Source of the DNA: JBBIMS01 sp964531645
GTDB taxonomy: Bacteria; Acidobacteriota; Aminicenantia; JBFLYD01; JBBIMS01
DNA: 22,766 bases
Assembly (NCBI GenBank): GCA_964531645.1
Contig: CAZHEF010000038.1
Location: forward strand, 1 to 22,766
Direction of reading: 5' to 3'
The notes under the pieces are model-generated. The model searched no databases and was not told the DNA's origin. It saw nothing but the letters and a program-made list of their open reading frames with translations. Position numbers and translations under genes: made by a program. Below, one piece after another: positions 6,216-15,100 of this stretch; the stretch's first letter is position 1, and each line of letters opens with the position of its first letter.

Positions 6216-7361
6216 TCATTTTATCCCATCCAACTTCAAATATTCAACCTCAGTCTTGCCTTTCTCCCCTTGACCTTTTACTTTTAAATTTTGATTTTTA
6301 ACTTTCCTACTGTGTCCAAACCCTTTGGAAACTTCCAAGCCCATGGAGCTAATCATTGTCTCAAGGCATCTTTTACATGAGAGAATATCTTCCCTCAAAC
6401 ATCTCTTATTGAGATAAATCTCATAGTGGACTCTGTAATGAATTGGTGTCAAATTGGGCATTATAACATTTGCGCCCGCAAGAAGGCCCTTCTCTCTACC
6501 TTTTGGGTCAACAGTGGCGAGAGCTGTTGTGGCGGGAAGAAGTATTGTTTTCATTACCAGTCTTAAAATTGCAAGGGTTTTAAGGACAATATTAACGCTT
6601 CCAGGTTTTCTCACATATGAAAGAGGAGTATTGGGATGGGGGATAAAAGGACCTATACCCGCCATATCAACATCCATTTCTTTCATAAATAAAATATCCT
6701 CCGCTATGCTTTCCAGCGTTTGGCCAGGGAGTCCAATCATATTTCCCGCACCAATCTGATAACCAAGTTCCTTCAAAATTCTAAGGTTCTCTATTCTTCT
6801 TTCAAGAGTCATTTCAGGGTCGGGTTGGAGCTTTCTGTATAATGAGGAATCTACTGTTTCATGTTTGAGTAAATATCTGTCCGCACCACACTCCTTCCAA
6901 AAAGCATACTCCCATTCTTCCCTCTCACCAAGGCAAAGAGTTACAGCGACATTATAACTCTTCTTGATCCTCCTTATAATTTCTCCCACTTTTTTCCCAT
7001 CAAACCATGGATCTTCCCCGGATTGAAGAACAATTGTTTTGAATCCTAATTCATAAGCCTCTCCCGCAACATCTAAAATTTCATCAATGGACATTCTGTA
7101 TCTTTTTAAATTCCTATTATCTCTTCTCAAACCACAGTAATAACAATTCCTCTTACAATAGTTTGAAAATTCTATAAGCGCCCTAAGATTAACCTCCTTT
7201 CCATCAAATTTATCCCTTATCTTCCTTGCTCTCTCAAATAAATATGATGTTTTATCTTCTGGAAGGGTAAGGAGTTTTAAAATATCACTTTTAAGGATAA
7301 CTCCTTCATCAATTCTCTGAAATATCTCATTAATTTCAGAGATAAAGGTCTCTTTCTCCAT
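6216..7361 (-). CDS. hydE: [FeFe]-hydrogenase radical SAM maturase HydE
   Basis: 381 aa from ATG at 7361; an in-frame TTG two codons upstream has its AGGG abutting it, whereas AGGG is 6 nt from the ATG. The radical-SAM CxxxCxxC is C69-x3-C73-x2-C76 (CKRNCYYC), and the accessory cluster motif C321-x7-C329-x2-C332 found in some HydE proteins is present. In the family HydE acts on the HydG-made iron-carbonyl-cyanide-cysteine product during assembly of the 2Fe subcluster. Its start lies inside the 3' end of hydG (26-nt overlap). The last 30 residues after GHS (about 352-381) are a Lys-rich low-complexity tail encoded by the AT-rich repeat at 6254-6306, making the protein longer than the usual roughly 350 aa. 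Confidence 0.95.
   Translation of the reverse strand: MEKETFISEINEIFQRIDEGVILKSDILKLLTLPEDKTSYLFERARKIRDKFDGKEVNLRALIEFSNYCKRNCYYCGLRRDNRNLKRYRMSIDEILDVAGEAYELGFKTIVLQSGEDPWFDGKKVGEIIRRIKKSYNVAVTLCLGEREEWEYAFWKECGADRYLLKHETVDSSLYRKLQPDPEMTLERRIENLRILKELGYQIGAGNMIGLPGQTLESIAEDILFMKEMDVDMAGIGPFIPHPNTPLSYVRKPGSVNIVLKTLAILRLVMKTILLPATTALATVDPKGREKGLLAGANVIMPNLTPIHYRVHYEIYLNKRCLREDILSCKRCLETMISSMGLEVSKGFGHSRKVKNQNLKVKGQGEKGKTEVEYLKLDGIK
6254..6306 (-). repeat. AT-rich repeat forming the hydE 3' end
   Basis: On the minus strand the sequence reads GTTAAAAATCAAAATTTAAAAG and continues TAAAAGGTCAAGG and GAAAGGCAAG. It resembles the AAAGTTAAAAGTAAAAAGGC runs nearby and encodes the KVKNQNLKVKGQGEKGK tail of HydE. 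Confidence 0.45.
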
Positions 7362-8730
7362 TCTCAACCCTTTTTAAAAGTTTAAAAAATTTATTCTTTA
7401 TAGAATCAGGAGAGCCATTCATAAATGATTCCATTAAATTTTCACCAATTTTTCTTGTCCATTCCTTTGCGTAATCAATAAGATATTCTTTTAATGTCAA
7501 AAGGGCATTGGGTGTGCAAAGATAATTTATCTCTCCAGGTTTTGCAAGACTCATGAATCTCTCCCCTGTTCTCCCTGACCGGTAGCATGCTGTGCAGAAA
7601 GAGGGAATGAAACCAGAACTTAGAAGATCACGCACAACCTCATCAAGACCCCTTCTATCCTCAATACTGAATTGCCCTTCTCCATCTTCCTTTTTATAAC
7701 CACCAACTTCTGTTGATGAGCCTGCAGAAATCTGGGATATTCCAAGGTTGAAAAGTTCATCCCTTAGCTCAGGGCTTTCCCTTGTGGATAGAATCATCCC
7801 TGTATATGGAAGGGATAGTCTTACAATTGCAACTGCTTTTTTGAAATCAAGGTCATCAACGGGATAAGGAGGAGTGTAAGAAAGCACCGCTCCTTTAGCA
7901 GGCTTTATCCTCGGAAATGAAATTGTGTGAGGTCCGACATTGAATTCTCTATCAAGATAATTGGCATGCTGAATGAGGGCAAGAATATCAAATTTCCAGT
8001 TGTAAAGCCCGAATAAGAATCCGAGACCAACATCATCAATTCCTGCAGCCATAGCTCTATCAAAGGCTGTTATTCTCCAGTCATAATCAGATTTAGGACC
8101 AGAAGGATGATAACATCTGTAACTTTCCCTGTGATATGTCTCCTGAAAAAGCTGATATGTTCCAATTCCTGCTGATTTTAAGATTTTAAATCCCTCAACA
8201 TCAAGGGGAGCACAATTTATATTCACTCTCCTTATTTCTCCTTTCCCATTTTTGGTTTCGTAAACTTTCCTTATTATTTCATACAATTTATCAGGAGTAA
8301 TCGAAGGGTCTTCTCCAAAAACAAGGAGAAGTCTTTTGTGCCCCATTCCCTCAAGAATACTTACCTGTTCCTCTATTTCTTGAAGAGAAAGGGTCTTTCT
8401 TTTTGTTTCTTTATTGTCTCTTCTAAAACTACAATAAAGACAGTTGTTTACACATTTATTCGCAATATAGAGGGGAGCAAACAAAACAATTCTGTCTCCA
8501 TAAATTTCCTTCTTTACTTCCCTTGCTGTATGAAAGATCTCCTGAATTAGCTCAGGCTCATAGGTGTTTGCAAGTAAAGATATCTCTTCAAGTTCAAGTC
8601 CCTTTTTTAACTTTGCCTTCTCAAGGATCTCACTTACTCTTTGGGAGAATGGGTTTTTTGTCCTCTCAAGGATTTCGAAAATTTCTCTCTCGTTGATAAT
8701 CTGGGAATTTCCTTTTTTGTTTAATCTCAT
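7336..8730 (-). CDS. hydG: [FeFe]-hydrogenase radical SAM maturase HydG (tyrosine lyase)
   Basis: 464 aa, normal length for HydG. The radical-SAM motif is C93-x3-C97-x2-C100 (CVNNCLYC). The HydG-specific C-terminal cluster motif CX2CX22C is C379, C382, C405, which distinguishes it from ThiH. HydG cleaves tyrosine to p-cresol and dehydroglycine, the source of the CO and CN- ligands of the H-cluster, and builds an Fe(CO)2(CN)-cysteine unit on its auxiliary cluster. The start is ATG at 8730 with AGGGGG about 5 nt upstream. It lies 20 nt after the [NiFe]-hydrogenase protease gene, so both kinds of hydrogenase maturation gene are in one transcription unit. All motifs are complete. Confidence 0.96.
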   Translation of the reverse strand: MRLNKKGNSQIINEREIFEILERTKNPFSQRVSEILEKAKLKKGLELEEISLLANTYEPELIQEIFHTAREVKKEIYGDRIVLFAPLYIANKCVNNCLYCSFRRDNKETKRKTLSLQEIEEQVSILEGMGHKRLLLVFGEDPSITPDKLYEIIRKVYETKNGKGEIRRVNINCAPLDVEGFKILKSAGIGTYQLFQETYHRESYRCYHPSGPKSDYDWRITAFDRAMAAGIDDVGLGFLFGLYNWKFDILALIQHANYLDREFNVGPHTISFPRIKPAKGAVLSYTPPYPVDDLDFKKAVAIVRLSLPYTGMILSTRESPELRDELFNLGISQISAGSSTEVGGYKKEDGEGQFSIEDRRGLDEVVRDLLSSGFIPSFCTACYRSGRTGERFMSLAKPGEINYLCTPNALLTLKEYLIDYAKEWTRKIGENLMESFMNGSPDSIKNKFFKLLKRVENGERDLYL

Positions 8731-8750
8731 ATTTCCCCCTATTTTATTTT

Positions 8751-9218
8751 TTACTCCTTTATCCAGCCCTTCAATATTTCCTCAGCCTTTCTTACATAAT
8801 CGGGAAAAGAAGAAGAAACTTTGTCTGTCAAACCCTCTTCCAGAGTATAAGGGTCTTCAACCTCCATTGCAAGAATTATTATTTGTTCTGGAAGAGTGAA
8901 TCCCAGTCTTTTTCCAATCTGAAGGGACATGGGTAGCCCTACATAGTGGGGTGAAGGAGAAGGATTACTCTCCAGTTCTTCAACTTTAATCTCAACTATT
9001 TTTCCTGGCTCCCTTCCCTCCCTTTTTATTGAATCGAGAATTAGAACTTTTTTGTACCCTACAATATGGTCGAGTAAAGCAAGCCCTGATTCTGCAGATT
9101 CAACAATATCTATTTTTCCATTAAATTTCTTCTTTATCTCTCTTCCCGCAAAAAGCCCTACTCCATCGTCTCTTAGCAAGTCGTTACCAAGAGTAAGGAG
9201 CAGTATATCTTTTTCCAT
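8751..9218 (-). CDS. [NiFe]-hydrogenase maturation endopeptidase (HycI/HyaD family)
   Basis: 155 aa from ATG at 9218. A TTG three codons earlier is possible, but family members begin with the Lys-Ile/Leu-Leu-Val-Leu strand next to Met. Motifs: GNDLLRDDGVG (nickel-sensing acidic residue and glycine turn), LILDSIK (second acidic ligand) and SPHYVGLP (histidine ligand). The enzyme cuts the C-terminal extension from the hydrogenase large subunit once nickel is in place. Its natural substrate is the MvhA encoded directly upstream, which keeps such an extension. The gene lies between mvhA and hydG. No hypABCDEF genes are in the window, so these must be elsewhere if the enzyme is active. Confidence 0.92.
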   Translation of the reverse strand: MEKDILLLTLGNDLLRDDGVGLFAGREIKKKFNGKIDIVESAESGLALLDHIVGYKKVLILDSIKREGREPGKIVEIKVEELESNPSPSPHYVGLPMSLQIGKRLGFTLPEQIIILAMEVEDPYTLEEGLTDKVSSSFPDYVRKAEEILKGWIKE

Positions 9219-9256
9219 AAAATTCAAAAACCTCTAATTCAATTTTAATATAAAAT

Positions 9257-10717
9257 TCAGTTCTTTATTTCCTTTATCTTCTCTCCTTTATGGTTGTAAA
9301 TGTTTACAATTATTGTAACATGGCCTGGAAGAGAATGGGTTCCGCAGGCATGGCATGGGTCGTAGGCTCTGTATGTCATCTCTATCATGTTCAAAATTCC
9401 CTCTTCAACATTTCCACCCTTAATTAGAGTTTTTGCTGCTTTCTGAATTCCAAGGTTCATTGCAGCGGAGTTGTGCTGGGTTGCAACAATTATGTTTGCC
9501 TTCTCTATTATTCCATTCTTATCTGTTTTGTAATGGTGAATTAGAGCTCCTCTTGGAGCCTCAACGATTCCTACCCCCTCGTCAGGAGTATTTGTAGGAA
9601 TAGTCCTGACTTTTGGATCAATAATATCAGGGTCACTGGCAAGATTGTGCATGTTCTCAGCAGCATACAGAGCCTCAATTAACCTTGCCCAGTGATAGGC
9701 TAAAGTGAAGTGAGCTGGTTTCCCGCCAATAGTCTCATACATTCTCTCATATTCTTTTTGGGCGAGAGGAGTTGCCATTCCATCCGCAGCATTTAAACGA
9801 GCAAGTGGAGCAACCCTGTAAACACCGCTATCCTCTCCATCGGAAAATCCTTTCCATCCAACATTCTTGAGAAAAGGAAATTTTATGTAGCTCCATGGCT
9901 CAACATGTTCACCAATGTGATTCAGATAATCCTGAATCTTAAATCTTGCATATTCTTTTCCGCTGGGGGTTACAAATCTCAACCATCCATCGTAGAAGTT
10001 AACTTTATTTTTATCGTCCACAAGCCCACCGTAATAGGTGGTATTGTAATAAATATCACCTGTTATAAGATCAACATACTCTTTATTTTTCAAAACCACT
10101 TCATTAAATATTGAAAGGGAGAACTGGGCAAATTCAACTCCAGCTTTTGAAACTTCCTTAATCCTTTCAGCCTCATCCTTCTTTATCGGCTTTGCAACTC
10201 CACCTGGAAGACCGAGAACAGGATGGACAGCTTTCCCTCCAATCATTGTCATCAGTTCTCTCAATTCTCTCCTTATCTTTATTACCTTTCCTCCAATTTC
10301 AAGACCAACTTTTGCAAGAACGCCAAGGATATTCCTTTCAGCTTTGGGAGCCCTGGGACCCACAACAAAGTCAGGCCCTCCCAGGTAGTAGAAGTGAAGA
10401 GTATGGTCTTCAAGCATGAATATTGAATAGAAAAGCTCTCTTATTTTCTTAGCAGAAACAGGCGGGTCAACTTTCCATAAATCATCCAATGCTTTTGTAG
10501 ATGCCATGTGATGTGCGGTAGGGCAGACACCGCATATTCTCTGTGTTATTCTCGGCATCTCCTCCGCAGGTCTTCCAACACAGAATCTCTCAAAGCCTCT
10601 CAGCTCTGGAACCTGAAGATATGCGTTCTTTACATTCCCTGATTCATCAAGGAAAATCTCAATTTTACCATGTCCTTCAAGCCTTGTTATGGGATCTATA
10701 GTTATTCTTTTTTCCAT
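9257..10717 (-). CDS. mvhA: F420-non-reducing [NiFe] hydrogenase large subunit (MvhA-like)
   Basis: 486 aa. The N-terminal nickel-site motif is RICGVCPTAHH (C62, C65) and the C-terminal one DPCHACGTH (C455, C458, H461), giving the four cysteine ligands of the NiFe centre, all Cys and no selenocysteine. A 25-residue tail follows H461; it is the expected peptide removed by the maturation protease next door. The start (IDPITRLEGHGKI) and overall sequence fit group 3c Mvh-type enzymes. In these complexes MvhA oxidises H2 and electrons pass through MvhG and MvhD to the flavin of HdrA. The start is ATG at 10717 with AGGAGG 5 nt upstream, directly after the TAG stop of mvhG. Confidence 0.95.
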   Translation of the reverse strand: MEKRITIDPITRLEGHGKIEIFLDESGNVKNAYLQVPELRGFERFCVGRPAEEMPRITQRICGVCPTAHHMASTKALDDLWKVDPPVSAKKIRELFYSIFMLEDHTLHFYYLGGPDFVVGPRAPKAERNILGVLAKVGLEIGGKVIKIRRELRELMTMIGGKAVHPVLGLPGGVAKPIKKDEAERIKEVSKAGVEFAQFSLSIFNEVVLKNKEYVDLITGDIYYNTTYYGGLVDDKNKVNFYDGWLRFVTPSGKEYARFKIQDYLNHIGEHVEPWSYIKFPFLKNVGWKGFSDGEDSGVYRVAPLARLNAADGMATPLAQKEYERMYETIGGKPAHFTLAYHWARLIEALYAAENMHNLASDPDIIDPKVRTIPTNTPDEGVGIVEAPRGALIHHYKTDKNGIIEKANIIVATQHNSAAMNLGIQKAAKTLIKGGNVEEGILNMIEMTYRAYDPCHACGTHSLPGHVTIIVNIYNHKGEKIKEIKN

Positions 10718-10726
10718 ATTTACCTC

Positions 10727-11698
10727 CTATTCTTTCTTTAAACTTCTCTCTTTTAAAGCAGCCTTTGATAGGGAGAAGCGATAAAATGTTCCTGCAGGGT
10801 CAGCAATTGTATTAACAATTCTTTCAATTTCATTCTCATCATAAGAATCAATTATTGACGCAATAGCTGATACAAATTTTGCTCCCTGGTCATAGACCTG
10901 GTCTACAGGACCCATGCAACCTCTGCAGGGCATATTCCCTTTAATGCATCTCTCGTCGCATCCACCTCTTGTTACAGGTCCAAGACATATAACACCCTGG
11001 GCAAGAAAACACTTATCAAGGTCAAGCTCAATCTCATAAGGTCTATAAAATCTATCTATCTTAATCTTCTCTGGCTTTGTCTTGTTCCTCTCGCATGTAT
11101 CGCAATTTGTTTTGTTTGGTGCAAGAACCGACCCCTTAGGTGGAAGATTACCCGTTAGAATTGCATTTATTGCCTCAAGGATAAGCTTTGTGGGAACAGA
11201 GCAACCTGGAAGATAGTAATCCACATCAATTACCTGGTCAAGGGCATAGACATGGTCAAATAACTCAGGTAATGTGAGAGTCCCTTCTGAAACCTCAGTT
11301 TTGACCTGAGGAATAACTTTTTCTGGATTCAGAGTTGAAAATGTCTCAAGATAAGCAGTTTTTAATATCTCATCTTTTGTTGTAAAATTTGCAAGAGCTG
11401 GAATTCCGCCAAGATGTGCACAGCTTCCAAAGGCAACAATCAACTGGGACTTTTTCCTTAAAAGTTTAACCATCTCTTCCTGTTCAGAAAGTCTTATGGC
11501 TCCATTTATAAAAGTAACAGCGATAGAACCGTCCTCCATTTCCTCAACATCCTTCTTCTTTATGTCAAGAGCAACTGGCCAGAAAACAACATCCACTGCT
11601 TCAATAACCTTCAGGATATCCTCTGCAAGGTCAACAACTGCCTCTTCACAGCCTCCACAGGATGCACACCAGTAAAAGGCAACCTTTGGTTTACTCAT
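10727..11698 (-). CDS. mvhG: F420-non-reducing [NiFe] hydrogenase small subunit (MvhG-like)
   Basis: 323 aa. It has no twin-arginine signal, so it is cytoplasmic. The proximal [4Fe-4S] cluster residues are C11-x2-C14 (CASC), C93 (GSCAHLGG) and C166 (LPGCSVP). The C-terminal half holds further cysteines, C199, C202, C230, C238, C247, C251, C258 and C261, consistent with two more clusters. The subunit carries electrons from the NiFe site of MvhA to MvhD. The start is ATG at 11698 with GGAGGAGG upstream; this lies 8 nt inside mvhD, so translation is probably coupled. It ends with TAG, followed at once by the mvhA ribosome site. Confidence 0.95.
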   Translation of the reverse strand: MSKPKVAFYWCASCGGCEEAVVDLAEDILKVIEAVDVVFWPVALDIKKKDVEEMEDGSIAVTFINGAIRLSEQEEMVKLLRKKSQLIVAFGSCAHLGGIPALANFTTKDEILKTAYLETFSTLNPEKVIPQVKTEVSEGTLTLPELFDHVYALDQVIDVDYYLPGCSVPTKLILEAINAILTGNLPPKGSVLAPNKTNCDTCERNKTKPEKIKIDRFYRPYEIELDLDKCFLAQGVICLGPVTRGGCDERCIKGNMPCRGCMGPVDQVYDQGAKFVSAIASIIDSYDENEIERIVNTIADPAGTFYRFSLSKAALKERSLKKE

Positions 11699-12134
11699 TG
11701 GAAACCTCCTCCTTCTTTAAATTCATGGGAGCAAGTTTTCTAATTTGTTCGGTGAATTCGTTACAAACATGCTGGAACTTATCACCCTCTGCCGCTGATA
11801 TCCATTCTAATCTGAATCTTTCAGGTTCAATTCCCAACTGGGGAAGAAGTCTCTTCAGAAGTTTTGCTCTTCTGAGAGCCTTGAAATTTCCTTCCTGATA
11901 GTGGCAGTCAGAGGGGATGTGACAGCCTGATATTAAAACTCCATCTGCTCCTTCTGCAAAAGCTTTTATTACAAACTGACTATCCACTCTTCCTGAACAC
12001 ATAACCCTTATGGGTCTTACATTTGGCAAATATTTCATCCTTGATGTTCCCGCAAGATCAGCTCCAGTGTATGAACACCAGTTGCATAGAAATGCCACTA
12101 TCCTTGGTTCAAAATTCTCTCTTTTTTCACTCAT
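11691..12134 (-). CDS. mvhD: Hydrogenase iron-sulfur (delta) subunit MvhD
   Basis: 147 aa, the usual MvhD length. Five conserved cysteines sit in typical surroundings: LCNWCSYTGAD (C17, C20), RVMCSGRVD (C46) and ISGCHIPSDCHY (C71, C77). MvhD holds a [2Fe-2S] cluster and links the hydrogenase to HdrA. The start is ATG at 12134 with AGGAGG upstream, 18 nt after the hdrA stop, and the end overlaps mvhG by 8 nt. It is a free-standing subunit here and not fused to HdrA, as seen in some other bacteria and archaea. Confidence 0.95.
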   Translation of the reverse strand: MSEKRENFEPRIVAFLCNWCSYTGADLAGTSRMKYLPNVRPIRVMCSGRVDSQFVIKAFAEGADGVLISGCHIPSDCHYQEGNFKALRRAKLLKRLLPQLGIEPERFRLEWISAAEGDKFQHVCNEFTEQIRKLAPMNLKKEEVSNE

Positions 12135-12152
12135 TATAAGACCTCCTGTTTA

Positions 12153-15100
12153 TCAAATTGAAAGAATCCCTTCAATTTCAGCAAATATTTGCTGGTCGGT
12201 GAAATGTTTCTGATATGAGGCTCCAGATGGACATGCTGCAACGCATGTTCCACAACCTTTACAAAGAGCCTCATTGATCTCTGCCCTGTTCTCTTCCTTA
12301 ATGTAACTTATTGCATTATATGGACAAAGAGGTATACATATCTGACAACCAGAGCAAAGCTCCTGAACAATTGTTGCTGTTACAGCCTCTGTTTCAACCT
12401 CACCTTTCTGAATCAGACTCAAAACCTGAGAAGCAGCTGCACCAGCCTGGGCGACTGTATCTGGAATGTCCTTTGGACTCTGACATGCACCAGCTATAAA
12501 TATTCCATCAGCGGCTGTTGAAACAGGTGCAAGTTTTGGATGCTTTTCAATAAAAAATCCATCCCTTCCGAGACTACATGTGAATAGTCTTGAGAGTTCC
12601 TTTGCATCGGGCTGGGACTCAATGGCAAGGCAGAGAATAACCATATCCACAGGAACCCTTCTCACAACTCCTATCATTGTGTCCTCTGCTCTCAAAATCA
12701 GTTTTCCTTCCTCTGATGGATCAAGGGCTGCATCACTTATTTCTGCAATCTTTCCTCTAATAAAGTTAACACCTTCTTTAAGTAATCTATTGTAGAATTC
12801 CTCATATCCCTTTCCAAAACATCTCATATCAATGTAGAAGTTGTAAACCTCGCAATCGTGAATCTTCTCCTTTATAAGATGTGCGAATTTCAAAGCATAC
12901 ATACAGCAAACTCTTGAGCAATACTCGTGATATTTCTTGTCTCTGCTTCCAACACAATGAATAATTCCAATGCTCTTGGGAACCCTTCCATCTCTTGTAA
13001 GAATCTTTCCACCTGTGGGTCCTGAGGCATTGTTGAGAATTTCAAATTCAAGGGAGGTAAAGACATTAGAATATTTTCCGTATCCATACTCTCTCAGCTC
13101 AAGGGGATTCATCAATTTAAATCCAGTGGCAAGAATTATGGAACCAACCTCTATTTCAACGATCTCATCCATCATATCATGATTAATTGCTTTTCTCTGG
13201 CATGCCTTCACACATTCAAGACATTCTGAACATATTCCACATTCAAGACATCTAAGAGCTTCCTGAACGGCGAGCTCCTGAGTATATCCTAAGTTAACTT
13301 CATCAAAATTCTTTATTCTTTCCTTTGGATCCTTCTGAATAATTTTAGTCCTCTTCCTCTTCTCAACTTTATCGAGATCATCTGGTTGAGCAATCTTCTT
13401 CTCAGTTCCTGTTAGGGTTCTACCTTCTTCCATATCCAATCCTCTCAAGAACCTGTGGATTGACTCAGCTGCTCTATGACCTGCAGCGATGGCTTCAACA
13501 ACTGAGGCTGGACCTGAGACAATATCACCTCCTGCAAAAATTCCAGGTGCTGAGGTTTCAAGAGTTATTGGATTAACTTTTATTGTTGACCAGGATGTGA
13601 GCTCAAGTTTTCCTCTTATGAAATCAGTCGCTGGAACCTGACCGATTGCAGAAATCACATTATCGCATTCAAGTTTGAACTCAGAGCCCTGAATTGGAAT
13701 TGGTCTCCTTCTTCCAGTATCATCAGGTGGACCGAGTTCCATCTTGGTACATTCAATGGCACCAACTGTTTTTCCATCCTTAGGAAGAATTTTAACTGGC
13801 GCTGAAAGATACATAAACTTAATCCCTTCAGCTTCAGCTTCTTCTATCTCTTCAGCACTTGCGGGCATTTCTACCCTTGACCTTCTGTAGAGGATAAACA
13901 CTTCTTTTGCACCAAGTCTTATGGCTGTTCTCGCTGAATCCATTGCAACATTACCACCTCCCACTACAACGACTCTGTTCCCCAATCTTGGAGGATTTCC
14001 TTTTGCAACATCAATAAGAAATTCAAGCCCTGAAAGAACTCCTGCAAGGTCTTCACCAGGAACATTCATCTTCTGAGTCCTCCAGCAACCAATTCCAAGG
14101 AATATAGCTTTGTATCCTTTCTTCTTTAATTCATCAAAATCTGTAACTGGAGAGTTTGTTATTATCTCAACCCCTGCTTTTTTAATGAGCTCAAGCTCCA
14201 TTTCAACCACATCTTTTGGTAATCTGTGGTCGGGAACTCCATAGGTAAGAATTCCTCCTGGTTTTGCCTCCTTTTCAAATACTGTTACTTTGTAACCCAT
14301 CCTTGCAAGGTCATATGCAACTGTTAATCCTGCGGGACCCGCACCAACAACCGCAATCTTTTCATCTTGTGGCTCGCCAAGTTTTTCTATCTCAATCTCC
14401 TCAGGATGTTGAAGTTCATATTCTGCAGCAAATCTCTTCAAATACTGTATTGCGATAGGTTCATCCACTTCTCCTCTTTTACACTGACCCTCGCAGGGAT
14501 GAACACATATTCTACCGCATATTGCAGGGAATGGATTTGTCTTTCTTATAAGTTGAATTGCCTCCTTTATCCTTCCCTGTGCAATCAGAGCAACATATCC
14601 CTGCACATCCTGGGAGATGGGGCATGCGTTTTTACAAGCTGCAATTCCTCGTTTTTCAATCAGATAAGCGTTGGGGACTGCCTGAGGGAAAGGTTTGTAG
14701 ATAGCTTTCCTTTCAGTCATTTCCTCAAAGAATGTATTCTTTCTAACTATCGGACAAACTTTTTCACAATCACCGCAGGCGGTGCAATTGTCAAGGTCAA
14801 CATACCTTGCCTTCTTTTCAATTTTAACCTTGAAGTTTCCTACATAACCATCCACCTCTTTTATTGTAGATAGGGTCATAAGTTCTATATTTTTATTCTG
14901 AGAAATAGAGACTGTCTTCGGGGTTAATATACACGCTGCACAGTCAAGAGTGGGAAAGGTCTTATCAAATTTCGACATATGCCCGCCAATGTATGCTTCT
15001 TTTTCGACAAGATAAACTTTATTCCCTGCCTCAGCTATGTCCAGAGCAGCCTGAATTCCTGCTATTCCCGCTCCAACAATCAAAACATTTGGATTTATCT

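Noticed and set aside
9905..10426. Plus-strand open frames opposite mvhA.
   Set aside because: They lie entirely within the strongly conserved minus-strand hydrogenase gene and have no ribosome sites or recognisable domains.
13700..14650. Possibility that hdrA is two genes (hdrA and gltD) joined by a sequence error.
   Set aside because: The frame is continuous, and the HdrA sequence resumes after the insert with its own conserved Cys cluster and C-terminal ferredoxins, so this is an insertion and not an end-to-end join. Read checks would still help.
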